Source: Bacteroidales bacterium
GTDB taxonomy: Bacteria; Bacteroidota; Bacteroidia; Bacteroidales; Muribaculaceae
Length of the DNA stretch: 38,216 bases
Direction of reading: 5' to 3'
NCBI GenBank assembly: GCA_019416425.1
Contig: DXXK01000065.1
Location: 1-38,216 of the forward strand
The position numbers were made by a program, and so were the translations under genes. The notes beneath the pieces are model-generated. The model was not told where the DNA came from, ran no database searches, and saw nothing but the letters and a program-made list of their open reading frames with translations. Below are positions 1 to 9,237 of this stretch, one piece after another (position 1 is the stretch's first letter; every line of letters begins with the position of its first letter).

Positions 1-31
1 TTGACTGATCTCTGGATTTGTTGTATCTTTG
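1..31 (+). promoter_or_regulatory. Bacteroidetes-type promoter for a small RNA
   Basis: TTG at 1-3 lies 20 bases before TATCTTTG at 24-31, matching the Bacteroidetes -33 / -7 pattern (TTTG, N19-21, TAnnTTTG). The predicted start is near position 37, exactly where the 5' arm of the following hairpin structure begins. The window edge hides anything further upstream. Confidence 0.6.
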
Positions 32-36
32 CACAT

Positions 37-119
37 AAGAACGCCTGTATTAAGTTTATTTTTAGCACTTTAAAGTTAATGCTTTTCTTGCACATATGCA
101 AGAGAGGCGTTCTTTTTTT
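37..119 (+). ncRNA. putative small structured RNA with intrinsic terminator
   Basis: The transcript expected from the promoter at 1-31 would begin with a 10-base arm (37-46) that pairs perfectly with 105-114, followed at once by a T run to 119. Inside this closing stem are a perfect 6-bp hairpin (87-92 with 97-102, loop CATA) and a weaker 4-bp stem (64-67 with 80-83). This would be a three-way junction ending in a Rho-independent terminator. No open reading frame of note lies inside. The 9-mer TTGCACATA occurs both at the promoter/start (29-37) and in the inner hairpin (88-96). It ends about 14 bases before the 3' end of the convergent helicase gene. It could instead be a leader or attenuator from a mobile element. 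Family not recognised. Confidence 0.5.
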
Positions 120-132
120 GTGGGTCTATGAA

Positions 133-3100
133 TTATTCAGGATAGAGAGTGCGAAGTCCTATTGAATCAGATCCGCAGAGAGTGATTGCGGCACTTTTCA
201 GACGGCTTATGCTTCGTCCGCTTCGTCCGGCTCGCTGCTTATAATTCGACGGCATCGGAGGAACACTACACATCATGACGAGTTCAAGACTGCCGAGATC
301 CACACCCATCTCCATGGTTGTGGAGCAGGCAAGAATGTTCAGTCTTCTTTTCTTGAACTCCTCCTGTACCTTGCGTGCTATCATCTTGTCGACCTGAGCC
401 GTATGTTCAGCCTGGATAAACATTTCCGGACCTTTATGAATATTCGTCAGGCGGTTGGCGAATGTTCCGAATTCGTTCCACAACTGGTTATCCCAAAGGA
501 GTTTGCGGTTGTCTTTAGCCCACTCCTCGATAGTTTCTTGGCTCTCTCCAGTTTCGTATGGATATGGTTTCCAGTGTTCCTCCTCAGAGTCAATCTTGAC
601 GGGTGTCACATAGTTGCGGAGATAGGGTGAGAAATTTTTGAAACGGGTTTCGACAGGTCGCAGTCGTTTCACGACTCTTGAACCAGACAAAGACATGGTA
701 TCGGCAAGCACCACGTTTTCGTAGAGCTTGAACGACATGTCCAGCACATTCAGACGATAGGGACGATATATTTTTCCATCGATTTCCAAATCTGGATCCT
801 CAACGTGGCGACCATTCTCAAAGTGTGTGCTGACCAGTAATAGCCCGATACGGATCAGTTCTTCCCATAGAGCGTCTACAACCGCCTGTATGCTGTCGGA
901 AGCGAAGTCAATGACCTCGTTTGTAGAGTCTCCCTGACCGTCATCGACCATGAGCTGGGCGAGATACCTGACTACACGTGAGTGGCTTCTCTTGGTGGCA
1001 GTAGATTTAACGGCAGGGCGGCGACGGTTCTTCTGCGTGGCAAATCTCACGCTGTTGAATATGTCTATAGGGTCTCTGTCTGAGATTCGCAGGAAAATAG
1101 ACTCATTGGTTCTGACTGAATAATCCAGGAAAACCTGCATCAGGTTTTTCCAGTCTTCGGCGTTTATGCGAAGATCCGGATTATCTATCCGGTCATTGAA
1201 GTCCTTGACAGACTTGGGAAGATCGCGTGTGAGTACAACATCCAGTTGAGGATATGTCGGAGTGAATAGCCCCATAGTTTCAGGTGAAGCCGCATGCACT
1301 GGACGTTTACCCAGATATTCCACCATAATTGCCTGGATATATCTGCGCTTGGTCTCGACGGTGACTTCTCCGTTCTCATCAAACTCCTCACTGGAAGCAG
1401 TCCGTTTGGCAAATTGCTTTACCAATACATCCGACATTGGATCAGCATCAAGCATCTCGGCTACCTGATTCCATGACAAGTTACCCTTTTTGTTCGCTTC
1501 AAGACCGGCGATCCTGGCTGACAGAGTTCCCATTTTAGCCATGTCGTTTTCTGCGACGGCCTGTAAGATGTCCTTTTTAAGTTTCTCAATCTCTTTGGAG
1601 AATTGGATAGCATTACGAGAAAGCCTGTTGAGCTCGTGATATATTTTAGAATAGAGCCAAAGTTTCTCAGTCTCGATATTCTGCTGCAGAGTTGCCTGAG
1701 CCGCACCCTGACGGCTGTCGATGAAACTGATATACTGCTGTCCGCGATGAAGCACATCTGGCGCCGATGATTCTTCAAGCTGATTCAGAAGAACCGGCGC
1801 CATCAACTGTGATATGAAGTATACCGGTACCCGGAATTTCTGGAGTTTCTTGCCATCCTCTTCCTGCGCTGATTCTTCATCAACACCTTCAGTCATATCA
1901 TCATCCGGATTGACTTTTTTCGTAAGCTTGGTTCCGCAGTATGGACAGTTGTTGTGGGTGTTCATCACTACTTCCCATCCTTTGGTCTCATCAAGCAGAT
2001 CACAGCTTGTCTTGTATTCGTTGCCGTCGATGATTACGCCCTGGTTACCGTCTCCAGGATATATGTCTCCACGTGTCAGGGCAAAGATAAGGTTCTTCTT
2101 ACCTTTCTCTTCGTTCGGTTCCAGATCGAACATATCCGTGTCATCCATCGGAATGGGACCATATTCCTTTGTTGCTGTATCTCCGCGTGCTATGGCAATG
2201 AACTCTCCGCATTTCTTACAGCGGCTGAGTTCAAGCAGCGGAGCCTGTCCGGATATATTGTCGTCTTCCCCTCTGGCTGTGTATATCTTGAAACTGCCAC
2301 CTTCTTTATCCGACAGTCTAACAAAGAGCCCTCCGTTAGGAACACGGAAGAAATAGTGAACTTTTACACGGGCGTGCTTTGGAGCCTCCTCGAACATCTT
2401 TTCGAGACGTTTGAGTTTATCAAGCACCGGATCATCACCTGGAAGAAGCTTATCAAGAGGCATATATGGAGTTCCCTCCTTTGCAGAGGCAAACAATCGA
2501 TTCCAGCATTCGGAGTATTCACCACCCGTTACCGGATCGGTGTCAACCATCTTGCCATTTATGACCTCGATCTGCTCCGGCATGACTCCTGTGATACCTG
2601 CGATGAATTTTCTCATGGCAGCATCTTTGGCAGCAGGATCCATCTTGTTGCCGATTGTCGCGGAGGAAGTTGCGAATCTGACTTGACGTGGCGAGAGGCC
2701 GAAGGCCAGCATGACTCGTCTAAGAAGCATGGCAAGTTCGGCTGCCCCTGCGCCGTTGTAGGTATGTGTCTCGTCAATAACGACCCATCTTAACGCCTGC
2801 TCCTCGATTAGGCTGCTGTCTTTCTCACGAAGCAGGATATATTCCAGCATCGTCGGGTTTGTCAGCAATATTTCTGGCGGATTGGAACGTAATTCATCGC
2901 GAGTAGCGACACAAGACGGGAAACGGTCATATGTTTCTCCTGTTGCTTCATCAGTAGTTGTACCTCGCGCCAACCTGATATTGTTCTGTATCGCCTGGTT
3001 GTTCGGATCGTCATGTTCAGCTAAGTTGCCATTATAGACGGCATATCTAAGTCCTGTTCCAGACATAAGCTTTTCAAGGCGTTCCTTCTGATCTTCCATC

Positions 3101-3594
3101 AGGGCATTGAGGGGATAGAGGAATATAGCCTGTACTTTCCCTGCCTGGCCTCTCTTCTTTTGACGTATCAAGTCCTCGACTAATGGAAGCATGAAGCACT
3201 CCGTCTTACCCGATCCTGTTCCGGTGGTAACGACAATCGATTTGGGATCGCCATTTGCTGTCGTTTCCTGAAGCGCTTGCCAACTGCGTGCCTGATGTTT
3301 ATATGGTGGATAATATTTTCCCTCGGGAAGGGTTTTCTTCCATAAGTCACCGACAAGGGCCTCAGCTTCGGCAGCCCTGTCCATCGGAACTGACTCGTAT
3401 GGATTTATGCATTCCACCAATGGAATGGCATCATTGGGTGCGAAAATGTTTCCGATTATCTCTTTAAGTTGCCGAGCATAATCCTTCTGACTCTCATTGA
3501 GGGTCTCTCCAATCCACATGGAAGTCAGAGCCGATTCTACGGCATTCTTGCAGTCTTCATATAGTCCGGCGAAATTCAGTCTCTGTTTGCTCAT
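133..3594 (-). CDS. large DEAD/DEAH-type helicase of a defence cluster, C-terminally truncated
   Basis: This is a superfamily 2 helicase of the large Lhr/YprA-like kind found in DISARM and Druantia systems. Visible motifs are Walker A TTGTGSGKTE (about residue 125), PLNALMEDQ, the DETH box VVIDETHTY (about 273), SSATIG (about 311), and in the second RecA lobe MEMGVDLGS (about 1098) and QRAGRSGR (about 1122). Two CxxC pairs (CKKCG about 460, CPYCG about 550) suggest a zinc-binding insertion between the lobes. The protein ends only about 25 residues after motif VI. Related helicases normally continue for several hundred residues, often with a DUF1998 region, so the C-terminus appears to be missing. 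Its start overlaps the stop of the 808-aa gene by 4 bases (ATGA), implying translational coupling. It probably acts on DNA as an NTP-driven translocase. Confidence 0.85.
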   Translation of the reverse strand: MSKQRLNFAGLYEDCKNAVESALTSMWIGETLNESQKDYARQLKEIIGNIFAPNDAIPLVECINPYESVPMDRAAEAEALVGDLWKKTLPEGKYYPPYKHQARSWQALQETTANGDPKSIVVTTGTGSGKTECFMLPLVEDLIRQKKRGQAGKVQAIFLYPLNALMEDQKERLEKLMSGTGLRYAVYNGNLAEHDDPNNQAIQNNIRLARGTTTDEATGETYDRFPSCVATRDELRSNPPEILLTNPTMLEYILLREKDSSLIEEQALRWVVIDETHTYNGAGAAELAMLLRRVMLAFGLSPRQVRFATSSATIGNKMDPAAKDAAMRKFIAGITGVMPEQIEVINGKMVDTDPVTGGEYSECWNRLFASAKEGTPYMPLDKLLPGDDPVLDKLKRLEKMFEEAPKHARVKVHYFFRVPNGGLFVRLSDKEGGSFKIYTARGEDDNISGQAPLLELSRCKKCGEFIAIARGDTATKEYGPIPMDDTDMFDLEPNEEKGKKNLIFALTRGDIYPGDGNQGVIIDGNEYKTSCDLLDETKGWEVVMNTHNNCPYCGTKLTKKVNPDDDMTEGVDEESAQEEDGKKLQKFRVPVYFISQLMAPVLLNQLEESSAPDVLHRGQQYISFIDSRQGAAQATLQQNIETEKLWLYSKIYHELNRLSRNAIQFSKEIEKLKKDILQAVAENDMAKMGTLSARIAGLEANKKGNLSWNQVAEMLDADPMSDVLVKQFAKRTASSEEFDENGEVTVETKRRYIQAIMVEYLGKRPVHAASPETMGLFTPTYPQLDVVLTRDLPKSVKDFNDRIDNPDLRINAEDWKNLMQVFLDYSVRTNESIFLRISDRDPIDIFNSVRFATQKNRRRPAVKSTATKRSHSRVVRYLAQLMVDDGQGDSTNEVIDFASDSIQAVVDALWEELIRIGLLLVSTHFENGRHVEDPDLEIDGKIYRPYRLNVLDMSFKLYENVVLADTMSLSGSRVVKRLRPVETRFKNFSPYLRNYVTPVKIDSEEEHWKPYPYETGESQETIEEWAKDNRKLLWDNQLWNEFGTFANRLTNIHKGPEMFIQAEHTAQVDKMIARKVQEEFKKRRLNILACSTTMEMGVDLGSLELVMMCSVPPMPSNYKQRAGRSGRSISRLKSAAITLCGSDSIGLRTLYPE

Positions 3595-6017
3595 ATCTTA
3601 AAGTTCAAATCGGTTGTTTTAATATCGTTTTCCCACAGTATCCTTTTTACGGCTTCCATGTTATCTTGAAAAAACTCGTTGCCTTTCTCGTCATGTATTT
3701 CCGACAATAATGCGGGTATTTCTGACTGCTTGTTTGCCAATTCATTGAAGGCAAATGAATACAGGTTGTACCTGATGGCGGCTTCAAGAGCCTCTTTCGG
3801 AGCCACCATGGGTGCATCACCATAATCATCCGCAAAGGGGTCATCATCAGCCTTACTCTTTAATTGAGTATAACGTGGCTCTTGCCATAGCCTATGTTCG
3901 GGATCTGCCTCAAATATGTAATTCCCGATTTCAACAGCGCTGTCTTTCGGCGGCATTTCGTCTCTGAAATTGATGACGAATATTCCGGGAAGTTCTGTTT
4001 TATTATGTTGGGCAGTGGGGAAACGCAGTCCTTTGAAATCATCAATATGTTCAGCACCGCACCAGTTCCTGTATCCGGTTTCATCAAATACTCTGATAAG
4101 GACATCAGGAAGATTGATAAGCGCGATATTTGCTACGGCATCCCGTTTGAGCAATGACACAAGCTTCCTGCGAAACCAGATTTCAGTACGCAACACCGGC
4201 TGGTAAACTTCGATGAACGCACAATCTCCGTCAATGCTTCTGTCTTCTATCGTAACCGTAGGAGCCATTTCATTAATATCGTCAGCAAGAGTCGCTGGAA
4301 TAGTGCCTTTTACACTGTTCCATCTCACTTTGTTATTCCTGAAGTCTCTTATTCCAGGTACTTCCTTACCGTGAGTGGGCATATACCAGACTTTGGTTGT
4401 GGCTTCCATTCCGCAGCCGTAAGCGGTGATTTCAACTACACCTTTGTGCAGTGAATCGATGTCCCGTTTCTCTCCGTTCTGTCTTACTATTATAGAGTCG
4501 GCATCTGCAGTCATGGGAGTTTTCCCATCGTTCAGCCAGACTAATTTAATATGGTCGAGTCCGAAAGCGAAAGGCATCTGTTCCTCAATGAATCCACCTG
4601 AGGCTCTATCTACCTTGCGGACAATGATTTTTCCTCCTGGAAGATAATCAATCAAGTCAGGATATGTGTTGCCGATTACTATTCTGCAATCAGCCAGCGG
4701 ACTGACAAGTCTGACGTCCCTTGTACTTCCGTTTACTGGGTAGTTCAACACAACGTATGCAGGGATGTCGGCCCAGTTGAGATGCAAAGTCGGGGTATAA
4801 TCCACAAGCAGAAGTTTTCTGGTCACAGGATGCCCGGCAGGATCTGTAATTCTGCAATTATCGTTGAACACTACAGCCGAAGCCATTCTTCGCTTGTCGC
4901 TACTCCATTTACTTGCATTTGCTCCTGTCTGAAAAATCTGAGAGTATGCCTCGACCTTAGTAATATGTGGATCTATATCAACTTCTTGACCATCGTTGGC
5001 AACAGCTATCAGACGCCAGCCATCGAAATCGGCCGGCAGATTCATTATCATCTTGCTGTGGTCCTCATTAACATTGTTGAAACCGGCTTTCGACAGTCCT
5101 GTGGGCTGGAATGTCAGTACATCAATCGGGTCTTGAATTCGTGTGTTGCCTTTGTATAGGCATAGTTTTACAACTATGTCGGTTATATTTCTGTTGAGAT
5201 TGAATCCCCACTCCTTTGCCCGTTCCTGACTGAGAAACCATCGTTTCTCCCCTTCGACACGTTCAGGACCAAGTGCTATTTTCAATGATCGAAGAATATT
5301 TTCCTGCTCATAAGGAGAGGTGGTGAAAATCCATTCCGTGCGCAGTTTACGACTCGTTACCTCGCGGTTTGTCTCGATAATCTTGCGTCGGAGATTTCGA
5401 ACCGCCTCCTGACTGTCATGGTCGTAAGCAGCATTGATTTTTGAAGTAGGATCCATCAATTCCAGAAGGAAATGATAGATGCTGCCGCTTCTCTCAATCG
5501 ACATGGAAATGGCCCTTGCATTCTGAGAGGCGTCAATTTCAGATTCGTCTATCTGACCATGAAATAGTCGGCAAAAATCTCTCAATAATCGGCAGTCTCT
5601 GTCTTTTGAACTGAGATAACGGCATCCGAGACCGCCCAATACATATCCGGAATACAGCCAGCTGCGGGCTGAAGAGTTTTCAAAGTTGTAGACCCAGCGC
5701 TCCCAATGCTTTTTCCCACATGCACGCCATACCTTATCCCACGCCGTTGATTTAATCCATTCGGGATTGTCAGCATTATTACCGGTGTAGCCACGCTTGT
5801 ACCATTCGCCGAGAAGGATCATTGCTATCGGTGCATATTCCTTATCAGATAGAAAGATAGTGCTGTCCTCTTCAGCAATTGCCTTGTTGAGCAATTCAAT
5901 TGCATCCTCGAAAAACTGCTGGCTAAGGCATAAACGCCACACGAACGGATCGCTCTTCGCTTCCCATTCTTGTACGGCCTTGGCGAAATACTCCAGGAGA
6001 TTATTCTTTGCGTTCAT
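3591..6017 (-). CDS. uncharacterised 808-aa protein paired with the helicase
   Basis: No family is recognised with confidence. The N-terminal third (about 1-270) looks helical and rich in W, R and charged residues. The middle and C-terminal parts (about 290-720) alternate short hydrophobic strands with glycines and prolines, suggesting stacked beta-sandwich or Ig-like folds. No signal peptide, membrane helix, Walker motif or nuclease motif is apparent. The gene starts inside the end of the HNH gene (17-base overlap), and its stop overlaps the helicase start by 4 bases. The three are therefore probably co-translated and may act together. The layout recalls other defence loci where a large unknown protein accompanies a DUF1998-type helicase (DISARM DrmB, enterobacterial yjiT/yjiV region). 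That is an analogy of arrangement, not a detected homology. Confidence 0.75.
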   Translation of the reverse strand: MNAKNNLLEYFAKAVQEWEAKSDPFVWRLCLSQQFFEDAIELLNKAIAEEDSTIFLSDKEYAPIAMILLGEWYKRGYTGNNADNPEWIKSTAWDKVWRACGKKHWERWVYNFENSSARSWLYSGYVLGGLGCRYLSSKDRDCRLLRDFCRLFHGQIDESEIDASQNARAISMSIERSGSIYHFLLELMDPTSKINAAYDHDSQEAVRNLRRKIIETNREVTSRKLRTEWIFTTSPYEQENILRSLKIALGPERVEGEKRWFLSQERAKEWGFNLNRNITDIVVKLCLYKGNTRIQDPIDVLTFQPTGLSKAGFNNVNEDHSKMIMNLPADFDGWRLIAVANDGQEVDIDPHITKVEAYSQIFQTGANASKWSSDKRRMASAVVFNDNCRITDPAGHPVTRKLLLVDYTPTLHLNWADIPAYVVLNYPVNGSTRDVRLVSPLADCRIVIGNTYPDLIDYLPGGKIIVRKVDRASGGFIEEQMPFAFGLDHIKLVWLNDGKTPMTADADSIIVRQNGEKRDIDSLHKGVVEITAYGCGMEATTKVWYMPTHGKEVPGIRDFRNNKVRWNSVKGTIPATLADDINEMAPTVTIEDRSIDGDCAFIEVYQPVLRTEIWFRRKLVSLLKRDAVANIALINLPDVLIRVFDETGYRNWCGAEHIDDFKGLRFPTAQHNKTELPGIFVINFRDEMPPKDSAVEIGNYIFEADPEHRLWQEPRYTQLKSKADDDPFADDYGDAPMVAPKEALEAAIRYNLYSFAFNELANKQSEIPALLSEIHDEKGNEFFQDNMEAVKRILWENDIKTTDLNFKI

Positions 6018-6777
6018 GGGTGTGGATTATTTCTCGCAATTCATCAGGATGAATTGTGTGGTCTTTCAGATAATGGATCATGCGGTGGCAGTTTGGGCAG
6101 AGAGGAATCATATCCTTTCGATAATTGACCGGATGTTCGCCCTCTATTTTTGATTTCGCTGCATGTTCTTCGAGATGGTGAACTTCGATATAATCATCCT
6201 TACCTTGACGTGATCCATATTTATCGGAGAGCTTGAACCCGCATACCTCGCAGCGGTAAGTTCCCCCGTATGCATCGATACAAAGCTGACGCGCCAAGGG
6301 ATTGCGCTCATATCGGGTTAAAGTTATATCTTTGGCTGCTCCCTCGGTAACATTCGGATCGATGAAAATGATATCCCGGCTATTCGACACCTTGATTCCG
6401 GGCTTAACCTCTTGCATGTCATCGATGGTTTCGATTGGCTTTGTAGGCTTAAGTCCTTTTGTGGAGTTGTCGGTCAAGTCGAGGCTTTCAACAAACCGGT
6501 AATAATATGTCAGGGCTTTTGATAGTAGCCCGTTGTTTTGACGGTCGATATATTGCCAGGCTTGTTCGCTTCGCATTTTATTCCTCCAGTCGTCTACACG
6601 CTGAAGATCAGTAACATCATAGACTTCCTGATTTTTCTTCAGCTCGCCGACAGACTGCAAAAGGACTTTCAGCCCAAAATCCACGACGTTGAGCCAACGG
6701 GAAGTGTCGTTAACTCCTTGCTCATTCAGAAAGATTCTGAACTTATCACGAATATCTGTTGATGCGCTACTCATCAT
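6001..6777 (-). CDS. HNH endonuclease
   Basis: The C-terminal half carries a zinc-bound HNH nuclease: CEVCG (about residue 178), then EVHHLEEH with the catalytic histidine pair, then CPNCHRMIH. The order C-x2-C, HH, C-x2-CH is typical of HNH enzymes in McrA-like and restriction contexts. The first 150 residues are an uncharacterised helical region that may bind partners or DNA. Two start codons are adjacent (MMSS); the first is given. The gene begins 12 bases after the AlbA-type gene and overlaps the 808-aa gene, so it sits inside the operon. It is likely the DNA-cleaving component of the 3' half of the island. The substrate (phage, modified or plasmid DNA) cannot be read from sequence. Confidence 0.85.
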   Translation of the reverse strand: MMSSASTDIRDKFRIFLNEQGVNDTSRWLNVVDFGLKVLLQSVGELKKNQEVYDVTDLQRVDDWRNKMRSEQAWQYIDRQNNGLLSKALTYYYRFVESLDLTDNSTKGLKPTKPIETIDDMQEVKPGIKVSNSRDIIFIDPNVTEGAAKDITLTRYERNPLARQLCIDAYGGTYRCEVCGFKLSDKYGSRQGKDDYIEVHHLEEHAAKSKIEGEHPVNYRKDMIPLCPNCHRMIHYLKDHTIHPDELREIIHTHERKE

Positions 6778-6789
6778 TCATCTATTGAC

Positions 6790-8332
6790 TTAATCATGAT
6801 TTTTCAGTTGAAGGATCCACTCTCCATTTTTGTCAGATCCTTTTCGCTTCAATATTCCCATAGCTTTTAGCTTTGCAGTGTTGCGTTCAATTGTACGAAG
6901 CCCCACCGACATAATCTCCGACATCTGTTTGGCAGAGATTGTCGGAGATGCCTTTATAAGACTGATGATTTGTTGTTGTCTTTCAGTTATTTTTATCTCC
7001 GGCATGTCTCCGACATTCCCACTGTCATTATTATTTACACCGTCATTTACACCGTCATTTACACCGTCATTTGCCTCTTTGGGTTTGGTCAAAGGCAGAG
7101 TCAGCCATACCTCGTAGACTTCATCTTCCTCATGGATGTTAGGAGTAGGACAGCCTAAAACTTTCCAGGCATTCATAATTTTTCGGAAACCGGAACCGAA
7201 TATTGTCACCGAATCCCACCATTCGAAGCATCTTCTGGATTGTGCTGTTGCGTGCCTGTGTGTAGTCGCCGTTATATATGCGTTCAGGCGATATACGGAG
7301 AGTTCCCGGGTTCCGCATGATTATTTTGTCAGTCCGCCGATCGATACGCAGCACTCCGCCCAATCTGTAATCGCAGTATGTCAGACAGTTGATGAAGGCT
7401 TCCCTGACTCCTTCGTACAGTTCTCCACCGTCTTTTCGCACCACACCTTGAAGTTTACCTTCAGAAGGCAATGTGAATAAAAGTTTGTTCAAGGCAAGAG
7501 ACAGGAAATTATAGATATTGTCAACCCATCGCCCGTCATCTGTAAGACGGTCGTTCCACTTTTTGCTGCCGCCAGGTTCTATGCCGATAAGGTCAAGATA
7601 GTCGAACCTGAAATTAGGATATACCTGATGTATGGCAGTGCTTTTGCCAAACATCAGAAGTCCAGCCGCAGTAAGTCCTTCCGCTTCCAATTGAGGATTT
7701 GATGCATATCCGCCTAAATTCATCAGAAACTCTTTGTCGGATATTTTTTCATAGATATGTCCGGGGTTATGTCCGGCGAATGCCTGTCGGTAACCACGAA
7801 GAGTCTCCTGATCTATGTATTCCATCCCATACTTGTCAAGAATCTGAGAGTCTGCGTTATCGGAACTGTCGCGTATCAGCAGTGTTAATTCCTCTTCTGT
7901 GACGTGGCGGTCACCTTCATGCGTGCGTTTGAAAGTTCCTGATTGAAGATTGTTATTGATGTATATAGGTTTTTGCCTGTAATCCGCCTCCGGGACTTTG
8001 ATGTATACTACGATAATCCCATCGACTTCGACAGGCCGCACATCGCTGTCGACCAATACACTACGGTTTACTTTCTGTTTGTTGTTTACAATATTGAAAA
8101 AGTCTGTGATTACCTTGTAGTAATCTGTCACTCCTGTAAACTCATAGCGTTCATTAAGTGGTCTGTCCTTATGTTCGGTGACACCGAGAAGAATCACCCC
8201 GCCGCGCGTATTCGCGAATGCGGAGTACGTCTCCCAGACATCTTTTGGAAGTTTGTCTCTACAAGCCTTTGTCTCCAGATGAAGACCTTCACCCGCTTTT
8301 ATCAGTCGTTTTATGTCATCGGATGTTATCAT
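6790..8332 (-). pseudogene. AlbA/Schlafen-type ATP-binding protein, split by a one-base frameshift
   Basis: Two reading frames, 7139-8332 (397 aa) and 6790-7209 (139 aa), together make one protein. The N-terminus has an AlbA_2/Schlafen domain (LHLETKACRD, FANTRGGVILLGV). The middle has the HATPase_c_4-like region of RecG-like transcriptional regulators (EGVREAFINCLTYCDY). The family motif GFGDNIGSGFRKI is cut: one extra C on the coding strand (plus-strand position 7198, or an adjacent base) shifts the frame, and removing it restores GDNIGSGFRKIMNAWK into the second frame. The distal part holds an in-frame DGVN linker repeat and a winged-helix domain (residues after MPEIKITERQQQ). It could be a true pseudogene, a sequencing error, or a programmed shift. 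Members act as regulators, or in defence as nucleic-acid-binding proteins. Confidence 0.8.
7033..7072 (-). repeat. 12-bp in-frame tandem repeat
   Basis: The 12-base unit ATTTACACCGTC (plus strand) occurs three times (7033-7044, 7045-7056, 7057-7068) plus 4 bases of a fourth. It encodes the linker NDGVNDGVNDGVN between the ATPase-like and winged-helix parts. Because the unit is a multiple of three, copy-number change would lengthen the linker without changing frame. Confidence 0.9.
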
Positions 8333-8410
8333 ATCTGCATTAATGCTTAAAATGTTGAAGTAGCGCCCTATGATAATTAAATATTGTGATTTGGAGCGAA
8401 ATGCAGGATA

Positions 8411-9175
8411 TTATTCAAAATCCACATCATCGTCATCCTTGACGGTTCCTGTCACGGCAAGGATTTGAGGCTTCAATTTGGTCAATTCCTCCGTGAAGAA
8501 ACTTCTTGGTAATGTGCTTAGCAATCTGGTTCCACCAAGTTTGTTCAGGTGCTTGGTAATGAATCGGTTTCTTGCTTTGAATGATTGATTCATCACTTCT
8601 GGATTTTGAATTAAGAAATCAAAATATCCTATGATTGCTTCCTTATAGCGTGCTATGCTATATTGAACGAAATTTGTTCTGAATTCATAGTTGTTGAAGA
8701 AAATGCGGGTATACTTATACTTATCTTCAAGTGTGTTGTCTATAGTCAGATGAGTATACCACCAAAGAGATGCCAAGGGATGCACCTTAATCCAGTCACT
8801 GACATAAAACCAATGATTTAACACATAGTTGATGTTATCAAAACCATCTTCTAAAACTTTCGGATATCGTGCCTGTACATATTCAAACAAGTCGACGTGT
8901 GTCAGATACGTCCAGAATGCTTTATCAGACGCTTGTATGGGAGTAAGATTCGGATAGGCCTCATACAAGGCAACGGCAGATTCGAAATCACCTTGCGGAG
9001 TTGGAATCATCTTTTTCTTTAATCCCTCAGGATATCTCAGGGTTGGAATGATAACGACTTGATCAGGGTCGTAAGGAAAGCTCTCTCGACCATACAGATC
9101 AAGATTGTGGCCGTTTTTTACGTCATCCGCTAAGGATTCGGCATATGCCTTTATAAATGTATGCTGTACTATCAT
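8411..9175 (-). CDS. 254-aa DUF6339-like protein
   Basis: The protein is soluble, with no signal or membrane segment. A central stretch (about residues 125-235: WFYVSDWIKVHPLASLWWYT, then tyrosine-rich helices and LNKLGGTRLL) resembles DUF6339, a family I associate from memory with GHKL-ATPase defence loci. The match is by eye only. The C-terminus is an acidic tail (DDDDVDFE). A strong AGGAGG lies about 8 bases before the ATG, unusual for Bacteroidetes, inside the second copy of a 29-bp tandem duplication that forms the end of the upstream gene. It follows the 291-aa gene directly and the GHKL ATPase beyond it, so these three probably form one functional unit. Confidence 0.7.
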   Translation of the reverse strand: MIVQHTFIKAYAESLADDVKNGHNLDLYGRESFPYDPDQVVIIPTLRYPEGLKKKMIPTPQGDFESAVALYEAYPNLTPIQASDKAFWTYLTHVDLFEYVQARYPKVLEDGFDNINYVLNHWFYVSDWIKVHPLASLWWYTHLTIDNTLEDKYKYTRIFFNNYEFRTNFVQYSIARYKEAIIGYFDFLIQNPEVMNQSFKARNRFITKHLNKLGGTRLLSTLPRSFFTEELTKLKPQILAVTGTVKDDDDVDFE

Positions 9176-9179
9176 ATTT

Positions 9180-9237
9180 TAGTCCTCCTCTGATTCTAAC
9201 ATTCCGGGTAGTCCTCCTCTGATTCTAACATTCCGGG
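9180..9237 (-). repeat. 29-bp tandem duplication over a stop codon and ribosome-binding site
   Basis: Positions 9180-9208 and 9209-9237 are identical 29-base copies. They span the end of the 291-aa gene and the AGGAGG of the next gene. With a single copy the upstream protein would end in MLESEED followed by TAA. With two copies the frame continues four residues (YPEC) and stops at TAG, while the downstream gene keeps an intact AGGAGG from the proximal copy. Confidence 0.95.

Noticed and set aside
1954..2793. 279-codon plus-strand frame opposite the large helicase
   Set aside because: The helicase motifs are on the minus strand and unmistakable; the plus-strand product shows no domain.
7033..7072. 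Possible CRISPR-like repeat array
   Set aside because: The units are contiguous 12-mers without spacers and lie inside a coding linker.
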